The notes beneath the pieces are model-generated. The model did no database searches, was not told the origin of the DNA, and saw only the letters and a list, made by a program, of their open reading frames with translations. Of a stretch of DNA of 64,000 nucleotides, positions 56,994 to 64,000 are shown one piece after another. This DNA comes from Eubacterium plexicaudatum ASF492 (lineage in GTDB: Bacteria > Bacillota > Clostridia > Lachnospirales > Lachnospiraceae): positions 4,607,501 to 4,671,500 of the forward strand of contig NZ_AQFT02000001.1 in NCBI RefSeq assembly GCF_000364225.2, given 5' to 3'. The position numbers and the translations under genes were made by a program. Position 1 is the first letter of the stretch, and every line of letters starts with the position of its first letter.

Positions 56994-58442
56994 TTACTTT
57001 GTTTTAAGAACTTCTAAAATAAATTCCCACACACGTTTTGTTGAAGAGATACTTAATTTTTCTTCTGTTGTATGAACATCGGACATATCCGGTCCTATGG
57101 AGATACAATCTAGTCCTGGCAGTTTACCTGCAAGCAGTCCACACTCCAGCCCTGCATGGATTGCTTCAATTACAGGCGCTTTTTTATACATTTTCTCATA
57201 GACAACTGCTATTTTATCTCGAAATGCAGAATCTCTCTTATATTCCCATGCAGGATAGTCTCCTGAAATCTCTACGCTGCCGCCAATAACTTCTGTTATA
57301 TAAGTCATCTTATCTAACAGAGCTTCTTTTGCACTTCCAATCGAACTGCGTACCGCATAGCTTAATATCATTTCCTTATGATCAAGTTTTAAAATACCAA
57401 GATTTAACGATGTTTCTACTAATCCTTCCACATCCGCACTCATTGTCTGAATTCCATTTGGCATAACATTTACAAATAATACCGCTTTTTTTGTACCGGA
57501 TTCATCCAACATCTGTTCCGGCAAGGACTTTTCCACCCTGTTCATTGTAATACGGATATTGCCGTCCGTAACCGCATATTCATGCGAAAGATCTTTACGT
57601 ATTTTTTCCAGTGTCTGTTTGGCCTTGTCTGTTTCCTTTTCTGTAAGACACAGCATTACTCTGCTCTCTCGCGGTATCGCATTATCTTTGCTTCCTCCTT
57701 CAAAAGATACCAGATGATAGGTCACATTTTTTGCCAGCTCTGTCAGCAAACGTCCCATCAATATATTTGCATTCGCACGTCCTTTATTAATTTCCACACC
57801 GGAATGTCCGCCGTTCAGACCGGTTATTTTTATTTCAAATACTTCTCCCTGTACAGGAACGCAATGTACCGGTATTCTGCATTTGATTCCGGCTCCGCCT
57901 GCACAGCCTGCCAGCAATATCCCTTCTTCTTCCGAATCCAGATTCAGCAGTCTTCTTCCTTTCAGCATTGAAACATCAATGCCGGACGCGCCTTCCATGC
58001 CAACTTCTTCGGATACCGTAAAAATAACTTCCAATCTTGGATGTTCCACCGTATCCGATGCAAGAATCGCAAGCGCATACGCGATCGCAATTCCATCATC
58101 ACCACCCAGCGTTGTGCCGTCAGCGGTTATATCATCGCCTTCTACCATCAGTTTTATTCCATCCGTATCAAAATCAACGGAACAGTCCGGTTTTTTCTCA
58201 CATACCATATCCAGATGTCCCTGTATGATAATCGGTTCTTCGTTTTCATATCCTGGAGTTGCTTCTTTTATAATAATAACATTTTTCAACTCGTCCTGTA
58301 TGCATTCCAGATGATGTTTTTTTGCAAAGTCAACACAATAATTGCTGATTTTTTCCTCATGATAAGAGGCACGAGGAATCGAACTGATCTCTTCAAAATA
58401 CGTAAATACTTCCTTTGGTTCCAGCTTTGATAATACTCCCAT
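56994..58442 (-). CDS. pepD: Aminoacyl-histidine dipeptidase (cytosol nonspecific dipeptidase, M20C)
   Basis: A 482-residue metallopeptidase. Zinc ligand motifs are clear: IIIQGHLDMVCEKKPD (His, Asp), LGGDDGIAIAYALAIL (bridging Asp) and FTVSEEVGMEGASGI (catalytic Glu-Glu), and a dimerisation domain with GLNGGHSGVEINKGRANAN. It cleaves dipeptides in the cytoplasm. ATG 58442; ends close to a shared intergenic region. Confidence 0.93.
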   Translation of the reverse strand: MGVLSKLEPKEVFTYFEEISSIPRASYHEEKISNYCVDFAKKHHLECIQDELKNVIIIKEATPGYENEEPIIIQGHLDMVCEKKPDCSVDFDTDGIKLMVEGDDITADGTTLGGDDGIAIAYALAILASDTVEHPRLEVIFTVSEEVGMEGASGIDVSMLKGRRLLNLDSEEEGILLAGCAGGAGIKCRIPVHCVPVQGEVFEIKITGLNGGHSGVEINKGRANANILMGRLLTELAKNVTYHLVSFEGGSKDNAIPRESRVMLCLTEKETDKAKQTLEKIRKDLSHEYAVTDGNIRITMNRVEKSLPEQMLDESGTKKAVLFVNVMPNGIQTMSADVEGLVETSLNLGILKLDHKEMILSYAVRSSIGSAKEALLDKMTYITEVIGGSVEISGDYPAWEYKRDSAFRDKIAVVYEKMYKKAPVIEAIHAGLECGLLAGKLPGLDCISIGPDMSDVHTTEEKLSISSTKRVWEFILEVLKTK

Positions 58443-58532
58443 TTTTTCATCCTTCTTTCAACATGAATTATATTTAAAACTTTATTTATACACAATTTTA
58501 TTTTATCACAATTTTATTTGCAGATTGATTGC

Positions 58533-58882
58533 CTACTTTTTATTCTCATATACAATAAAGCGATTATTGTGAAGAATACGAATATATTCGCATAAACGTT
58601 CATACAATGGCTCCGCTTTTTTTCCAAATTTGTTTGTTACCGCATTTCCAATTTCATAAACGGTTTTTACTCCATCCATTTCCTGCCAGATAAAACTTCC
58701 AAGGTCATCCAGTTCAATTTTGCTGATTTTAGGCTTACGAAACAATAGCTGTGCAATCCGGTTAAACAGCCCTCGATTAATAACAGACACTTCCACGTGC
58801 TTTTTTTGATTCAAATCCCACTCATATAATTTATTTCTTTTTGGAATATAATCCAAAAATTTTCCTGCTTCTTTTTTGACAT
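58533..58882 (-). CDS. PqqD-like small protein, 5' frameshift
   Basis: A roughly 116-residue protein. KIELDDLGSFIWQEMDGVKT followed by VYEIGNAVTNKFGKKAEP and a C-terminal YIRILHNNRFIVY resemble PqqD/RiPP-recognition (RRE) folds. The natural start appears to be ATG 58882 (MSKKKQENF, AAGGA upstream), joined to LDYIPKRNKLYEW if one T is added at the run 58855-58859. No radical SAM partner is adjacent, so its client is unknown. Placed alone between pepD and the OPT transporter. Confidence 0.6.
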
Positions 58883-59010
58883 TCTGTATATCCTTCTTTG
58901 ATCAAATACGAACCATAGCGAATAGCATAACATCTGCTGATAAAAATTGTTCAGCAGATGTTATATTAATCAATATTATTAACCAATATTATCAAAACAT
59001 ATCCAATTAC

Positions 59011-60908
59011 TTATTTTTTCCTTTTCTTCACAATCATATAGTAAAGAGATAAGGTCAGAACTGCAAAGAATGCCAGACCTCCCCAGTTGCCCAGATTGAT
59101 GATTTCCGAAAGATTGATCACATCACCAAGAGACTGATCTCCAACTTTAATAATTGCGAATACGGCAAGCATAATTCCTACCAGACCTTCTCCTGCAATC
59201 AAACCCGAAGAGTAAAGAACACCATTTTCCACTTTTCTTTTGCGGTCTTTGTCTGTTTCATTTTTTTTCTTTTCAAAATACAAGCGAACCAATCCACCTA
59301 CAATCATTGGTGTACTTAAATGAATTGGCAGATACAATCCGACTGCAAACGGCAGTACCGGAATTCCAAGTATTTCTACTACAATAGCAATAAATACACC
59401 GGAAAATACAAGCGCCCATGGAAGATTTCCATTCATAACACCTTCTACAACCATCTTCATCAAAACTGCCTGCGGCGCCGGTAACTGATCCGTGCCATAC
59501 TGCCATGCAGCATTTAATAAGTACAAAACACCACCGATTGTAATCGCAGATGCAACTACGCCTATTAATTCTCCAATCTGCTGATTTTTCGGCGTAGAAC
59601 CTACTAAAAATCCTGTTTTTAAATCCTGAGAAGTATCTCCGGCAATTGCCGCAATAATACAAATAACGGAACCAATACTGATAGCGGCTACCATGCCGGA
59701 CATTCCGATCATACCGGTAGCCTTAAGTATCATTGTGGATATCAGCAGCGTAGCAATAGCCATACCGGAAACCGGGTTATTGGAACTTCCTACAAGTCCT
59801 ACCATACGGGATGATACGGTTGCAAAAAGAAACCGAAAATAATGATAATCACCGCACCTAACAGATTGACAGGAATTGCCGGACACAGCCACATAAATAC
59901 AGCCATAATGCCAATTCCAATAAATACAACATTCATCGGAAGATCCTGTGTTGTACGATTGGATACACCGGCTTTTGCTCCGAAGCCTTTTACTGCCTGA
60001 CGAAATGTACGCACAATCAAAGGAAGTGATTTAATCAGACTCATAATTCCACCGGCTGCTACGGCACCGGCGCCAATATAACGGATATATGTGCCCCACA
60101 AGTCAAACGGCCCTAATGTATTGATCGGATCGGTACCAGGATATATGACCGCATCTCCTCCAAACAGCGCAATTAACGGCATAATTACAAACCATCCAAG
60201 CGTACCGCCTGCAAGCAGATACGAAGATACTTTCGCGCCGCAAATGTAACCCACACCTAAAAGAGCCGGAAGTACATCCATACCAATTCCGGAACCTTTA
60301 TAACTCTTAATCTCAAAATCCACTTCACTTGGGAAAATGCAAAGTCCGTCTGCTATAAACTTGTAAATTGCAGAAACACCCAGACCTAAAAATACGGTAG
60401 AAGCGCTTTCCCCTCCTTCTTCACCAGCCATCAGTACTTCCGCACAGGCTTTTCCTTCCGGATATGGAAGTGTACCATGTTCCTGTACGATTAAGGCCGT
60501 ACGCAAAGGTATCATAAATAAAATACCAATTACGCCTCCTACAAATGCGATTAACGCAATTTCTATCAATGAAGGAGTTTCCGTGCCTCCTTCCGATGCC
60601 CACATAAATAACGCCGGAAGTGTAAAAATAGCCCCTGCTGCCAGAGACTCTCCGGCAGAACCGATCGTCTGCACAATATTATTTTCCAGGATTGAGTCCC
60701 GTCGTAAAATTTTTCGGATTACCCCCATAGAAATTACCGCTGCCGGAATAGAAGCCGATACGGTCATTCCAACCCGCAGCCCTAAATACGCATTTGCTCC
60801 GCCAAAAAGAACAGCCAGCAAAATACCAAGTACAATCGAAACCGGCGTGATTTCAGGCAATACCTTATCCGCTGGTATAAACGGTTTAAATGCTTTTGAT
60901 TCATTCAT
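59011..60908 (-). CDS. OPT-family oligopeptide transporter, one frameshift
   Basis: A protein of about 632 residues with many membrane segments. LGILLAVLFGGANAYLGLRV, SMGVIRKILRRDSILENNIV, VQTIGSAGESLAAGAIFTLP and LPYPEGKACAEVLMAGEEGG are typical of the OPT family; the second piece carries VGSSNNPVSGMAIATLLIST and QDLKTGFLVGSTPKNQQIGE. The two overlap and join if one T is added near 59824-59832, making FGFLFATVSSRMVG. It probably imports oligopeptides; may pair with pepD functionally. ATG 60908 follows GGAGG. Confidence 0.88.
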
Positions 60909-61014
60909 CTTAAATAAACCCTCCTTATATTTGATCTTTTTCTATTATCCAATGAATTTTGATGCTTGTCAATTAAATTGGAGAAAAATATCGAAATCTA
61001 TTTAGGAATTTTTC

Positions 61015-61042
61015 TTGTATTTATGGAAAATTATGGTATAAT
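61015..61042 (+). promoter_or_regulatory. Promoter of the tRNA-Ser gene
   Basis: TTGTAT (61015-61020), 16-base spacer, perfect TATAAT (61037-61042), about 24 bp before the tRNA. Confidence 0.75.
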
Positions 61043-61065
61043 CTTAATACAGTATTAATTTTTAT

Positions 61066-61150
61066 GGAGAGTTGTCCGAGTGGTTTAAGGTGCGGCTCTC
61101 GAAAAGCCGTGTGCTTCACAGCACCGTGGGTTCGAATCCCATGCTCTCCG
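61066..61150 (+). tRNA. tRNA-Ser (anticodon CGA)
   Basis: 85 nt cloverleaf: acceptor GGAGAG/CTCTCC, anticodon stem CGGCT/AGCCG with loop CTCGAAA, a long variable arm (TGTGCTTCACAGCAC) typical of serine tRNA, and the T loop GGGTTCGAATCCC. CCA is not encoded. Confidence 0.96.
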
Positions 61151-61208
61151 TTTGATGTACTGTACATCAGTACGGTACTTTCTATTAATACATCCTACCT
61201 CCAATTTA

Positions 61209-61242
61209 AAAAAAGAGTTCTGTTTGGACAGAACTCTTTTTT
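61209..61242. terminator. Bidirectional terminator after tRNA-Ser and larB
   Basis: Stem AAAAAGAGTTCTGT / ACAGAACTCTTTTT with a TTGG loop and flanking A- and T-runs between the convergent tRNA and larB genes. Confidence 0.88.
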
Positions 61243-61244
61243 AT

Positions 61245-61997
61245 TTACTGTTTTCCATTTTCAGCCAGCCGATTTATTTGTGCGGACAGATATCCGGCTC
61301 CATATCCATTATCAATATTCACAACAGCGATTCCGTTGGCGCATGAATTAATCATGGTAAGCAGAGCAGATAAACCGTGCATCGAAGCCCCATATCCAAT
61401 GGAAGTAGGTACGGCAATGACAGGTTTATCCACCAGTCCGCCAATAACACTGGCAAGCGCTCCCTCCATACCGGCTACGGCAACGACACAGTTCGCTTTT
61501 TGAATCGTATCAAGCTTTGACAGCAGTCGATGTAATCCACTGACACCGACATCATATATCCGTTCTACCGCCGTTCCAAAATATTCTGCTGTCTGCGCAG
61601 CCTCTTCTGCCACAGGAATATCTGCCGTACCCGCAGTGCAGACAACTGCTTTTCCACTTTTTATTTTGTCTGTTTCTTCTATTTTAATAATCTTCGAAAT
61701 CGGATCGTATATGGTCTGCGGATATTTTCTCCGGATCATCTCATACTGTTCCTGTGAAGCTCTCGTTCCAAACACTTCCTGATTCTGCTCATATAATCTG
61801 CCGAAAATCTGCAGCAAATGCTCATCTGCTTTTCCGCTGCAAAAAATCACTTCTGCAAAACCGGAACGTATTTGTCTGTGTGTATCCAGCTTGGCATAAC
61901 CCATTTCTTCATATGGCTGTCTGCGAAAATACTGTTCCGCCTCTTCTATTGTATATTCACCGGACCGTACCTTCTTTAAAATCTCTCTCGTTTCCAT
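61245..61997 (-). CDS. larB: Nickel-pincer cofactor biosynthesis protein LarB
   Basis: A 250-residue protein with the PurE-like fold of LarB: LDTHRQIRSGFAEVIFCSGK, VCTAGTADIPVAEEAAQTAE, YDVGVSGLHRLLSKLDTIQK, VVAVAGMEGALASVIGGLVD and PVIAVPTSIGYGASMHGLSA. LarB carboxylates and hydrolyses nicotinic acid adenine dinucleotide to start the nickel-pincer cofactor for lactate racemase and related enzymes. larC and larE are not adjacent in this window. Confidence 0.9.
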   Translation of the reverse strand: METREILKKVRSGEYTIEEAEQYFRRQPYEEMGYAKLDTHRQIRSGFAEVIFCSGKADEHLLQIFGRLYEQNQEVFGTRASQEQYEMIRRKYPQTIYDPISKIIKIEETDKIKSGKAVVCTAGTADIPVAEEAAQTAEYFGTAVERIYDVGVSGLHRLLSKLDTIQKANCVVAVAGMEGALASVIGGLVDKPVIAVPTSIGYGASMHGLSALLTMINSCANGIAVVNIDNGYGAGYLSAQINRLAENGKQ

Positions 61998-62026
61998 TTA
62001 CTATTGTGTCTCCGCTTTCCTTATTC

Positions 62027-62689
62027 TTATGCCTGCGATTTATGTCTTTCTAACAGTTCAATCACATTTTCCAGATTGTCCACACATGCATACAACATTC
62101 TTCTTAACTCTTCATCCGGCTGACTTAAATCCGGTATCATAACCGGACACATTCCGGCACGATATGCCGATAAAATTCCATTTGGAGAATCCTCCAACGC
62201 CATACATTCCACAGGATTTACTTTCAGTTCGGAAGCTGCTTTCAGATAAATATCCGGTGCCGGCTTTCCATTTTCAACCATGGAAGCACATACAATACGG
62301 TCAAAATATTTCAGACGATCCAAAGATTCAAGATAACGTCTTGTCCTCTCCGGATCCGTAGCCGTAGCAACCGCAGTCAGATAGCAATGTTGTTTTAAAT
62401 ATTCCAACAATTTGCCAAGCCCGGGTTTTTCATCCAATCCGTGTTGTTCTATATGATCGGCCATTAATTTGATGCGCAGTGTTCTTACCTTATAATAATC
62501 AAAATCATTTCCGATTTCGGCTTTCAGTTTTGGTATCGCATATTTTGCTTCCAAACTGCGAATGCCTATGATATGTTCTGCTTTCATAGCATATCCATAA
62601 TGATGTGCCGCTTCGATCCAGTATTTTACCAATAATCTTTCCGTATCAATCATCAGGCCATCCATATCAAATACAACTGCTTTTATCAT
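62027..62689 (-). CDS. HAD-superfamily phosphatase (beta-phosphoglucomutase-like)
   Basis: A 220-residue HAD protein: KAVVFDMDGLMIDTERLL (motif I, DxDG), AVATATDPERTRRYLESLDR (motif II), ENGKPAPDIYLKAASEL (Lys motif III) and CMALEDSPNGILSAYRAGM (motif IV). It hydrolyses or transfers phosphate on small sugars. ATG 62689 with GGAGG upstream is preferred over 62704. Starts 30 bp before larB. Confidence 0.86.
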   Translation of the reverse strand: MIKAVVFDMDGLMIDTERLLVKYWIEAAHHYGYAMKAEHIIGIRSLEAKYAIPKLKAEIGNDFDYYKVRTLRIKLMADHIEQHGLDEKPGLGKLLEYLKQHCYLTAVATATDPERTRRYLESLDRLKYFDRIVCASMVENGKPAPDIYLKAASELKVNPVECMALEDSPNGILSAYRAGMCPVMIPDLSQPDEELRRMLYACVDNLENVIELLERHKSQA

Positions 62690-62752
62690 AAATTTCCTCC
62701 ACAAACGCTAATTTCCGGATAAGATAATTCACGCCCAAATCATTATTTTTAA

Positions 62753-62783
62753 TAAAAAAAGCGGAGACTTTATCATGTCCCGC
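62753..62783 (-). terminator. Terminator after SRP RNA
   Basis: Minus strand GCGGGAC...GTCTCCGC hairpin followed by a run of seven T, just downstream of the SRP RNA. Confidence 0.7.
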
Positions 62784-62820
62784 ATATTTTCATGTATCTT
62801 CTCAATAAATTATTTTTTAT

Positions 62821-63079
62821 GGACATCCTGCTTTGAATCCCGACCATAAACGTTACCCTGGCAGTTAACTCGGCTCAGGCTCCCTCACGGCACACAAGAG
62901 CTCTTGCTTAGTGCTGCTCCATTCCTGACCTGACACGGTTCACAAGTTCCTGTTGCGCGAGACCCAAACGTCAACGCCACTTACCAGGGGCTGCTTTACA
63001 GTCTAAAGACCCGAGGCAGGATATGACCCCAGCTATAGCGGATTGCTGGTACAGGGCACCGCTAGCGCCCCGGCTGTCC
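62821..63079 (-). ncRNA. ffs: Signal recognition particle RNA (large Gram-positive type)
   Basis: About 259 nt. The apical domain IV reads GTGTCAGGTCAGGAATGGAG followed by CAGCA, the Ffh-binding loop. The 5' part (GCCGGGGCGCTAGCGGTGCC, CTGTACCAGCAATCCGCTA) is the Alu-type domain seen in Bacillus/Clostridium scRNA. The ends pair (GGACA/TGTCC). It forms the SRP core with Ffh and directs membrane proteins. Confidence 0.93.
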
Positions 63080-63739
63080 GTTTTTTATTATATAGTGTTT
63101 TTATCAGATTGTCAAATTATTTTTAAAACCGGATAATAAAAGGGAAAAACTATGGAAAATTTATAATTTTAATTCCTATTTATTATTTAATAAGCGGATA
63201 ATATATACATAATATTATTATATCTTACTATCCTGTTTAGATTTTGTCATTTATTAAAATTTTATAAATTATTCTTTCCTTTTTCTTTATATTTTTTTAA
63301 TATTCTCTGTATTCGCACTATATAACTATATTTTTAATTATTCATATATTTTCTAAAATATTCAGACTATATTTTATAATTTTTTGTGACTTTTATTAAA
63401 ATATAATTTTATTTTAAGTATTTTATTATATTTTAAGTAAGTTAATATCAATTATAGCACCGAAAATTTCAGATTTAATTAATTGAAATTATGAGTTTAT
63501 GACCTGTTTATTATGTTTTTCTTGCGATAAGCAGTATATTATTATGTATAGAATTATTGTTATTTTTTTATTAATAGGCAAAAATATGCATTTTATTCCC
63601 ATTACGTGTCTTCTTTCAAATGAAAATATCAAATTATAAAAATAATCAAATATAATTTTATAATTTGCTACTTTTCCTGCTTTTTAAGCAATAAAATCTG
63701 CCAAAGATTATGTATGTCTTAATTGATATAAATCAAAAA
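63080..63739. other. AT-rich intergenic region without a recognisable gene
   Basis: About 660 bp of very AT-rich sequence between the SRP RNA and the second flagellin gene. No coding frame with a ribosome site was found. The promoter of the SRP RNA should lie in its left end (63080-63180), but I could not fix it. Confidence 0.5.
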
Positions 63740-63780
63740 CATGAGAAAAACAATTCGGAATATCCATTGTTTTTCTCATG
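63735..63780 (-). terminator. Terminator of the second flagellin gene
   Basis: 14-bp stem CATGAGAAAAACAA / TTGTTTTTCTCATG (63740-63753 and 63767-63780), followed on the minus strand by TTTTT. Confidence 0.82.
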
Positions 63781-63796
63781 CCTTGTTTTTTATTTA

Positions 63797-64000
63797 TTAT
63801 GCTAACAGTGATGCGATACCATCATTATTTTTATTTACCTGGGCCAACATAACCTGACCAAACTGCTCGATGATTTTATTTTTAGAATAGTTTACCATTT
63901 CTTCCGCCATATCCGTATCTCTTAATTTACTTTCGGATCTTTGTGTATTTTCGGAAGTATTTTCAACAGACGACATTGCCTTTTCCAGTCGATTCTGCAT
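63797..64000 (-). CDS. Second flagellin, C-terminal part (gene runs off the right edge)
   Basis: The last 67 or more residues of a flagellin: QNRLEKAMSSVENTSENTQR, SESKLRDTDMAEEMVNYSKN, then a divergent end KIIEQFGQVMLAQVNKNNDG. Alignable with the fliC C-terminus at 35656 (RDTDMADEMVEYSKNNILAQ) but with another terminal helix. The first part of the gene lies outside the window. A second flagellin next to the main flagellar region suggests a multi-flagellin filament. Confidence 0.9.
   Translation of the reverse strand: MQNRLEKAMSSVENTSENTQRSESKLRDTDMAEEMVNYSKNKIIEQFGQVMLAQVNKNNDGIASLLA

Overview
The window reads as chromosome of a motile, low-GC Gram-positive anaerobe, most likely a Lachnospiraceae-type clostridium (Roseburia/Agathobacter/Butyrivibrio relatives). 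This is inferred from the flagellar gene order flgM-flgN-flgK-flgK-flgL-fliW-csrA-flaG-fliD-fliS-fliC, a large Gram-positive-type SRP RNA, the recR/ybaB/dnaX block, sigma-28 promoters of the TAAN-N15-CCGATAT type, and Rpn-family transposase/nuclease genes. No rRNA or species-specific marker is present, so the genus is not fixed.

Layout. (1) 1-6.2 kb: a headless paralogue of an XRE regulator, two CDP-glycerol-transferase-like genes (one fused to LicD), an intact XRE regulator and an Rpn-type gene with a TQQV repeat tail. (2) 6.3-31.9 kb: a large glycan region. It holds decayed and intact glycosyltransferases, an IS66-family element with a clear 8-bp target duplication, a long leftward run of sugar/glycan genes (sugar aminotransferase and ketoisomerase of the FdtB/FdtA type, GNAT, three methyltransferases, a FemAB-like protein, an Asp/Glu-racemase-like protein, a HAD phosphatase, a radical SAM protein, a nucleotidyltransferase and a TagF-like transferase), an Rpn remnant, a sigma-28-driven small gene, and DUF4422 and GT2-like transferases with helical partner proteins. 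(3) 32.0-35.6 kb: three tandem CgeB/DUF3880-type glycosyltransferases pointing at the flagellin gene. (4) 35.7-48.1 kb: the late flagellar operons (flagellin, chaperones, cap, hook-filament junction, FliW/CsrA control, FlgM). (5) 48.3-52.9 kb: a secreted InlB-repeat protein and envelope genes. (6) 53.0-62.7 kb: housekeeping genes (recR, ybaB, dnaX, pfkA, pepD, an OPT transporter, tRNA-Ser, larB, a HAD phosphatase), then SRP RNA. The right edge holds the 3' end of a second flagellin gene.

How it fits together. The glycan region sits directly beside flagellin and the filament genes, which suggests (inference) that it builds and transfers a flagellin or surface glycan. Filament expression looks governed by FlgM/sigma-28 and by FliW-CsrA; the flagellin leader contains a hairpin with GGA in its loop next to a GGA-containing Shine-Dalgarno sequence, the expected CsrA target.

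Two features dominate the hunt. First, the only three poly-G runs of 7 or more that I found lie within 3.8 kb of the glycan operon, inside three different coding regions; this is the classic form of slipped-strand phase variation. Second, at least a dozen genes, including flgK, fliD, fliS, an OPT transporter and envelope genes, are interrupted by single-base deletions, mostly in A/T runs. This pattern is more easily explained by consensus indel errors than by decay, and it limits how firmly any one frameshift, including those at the G-tracts, can be read as biological.
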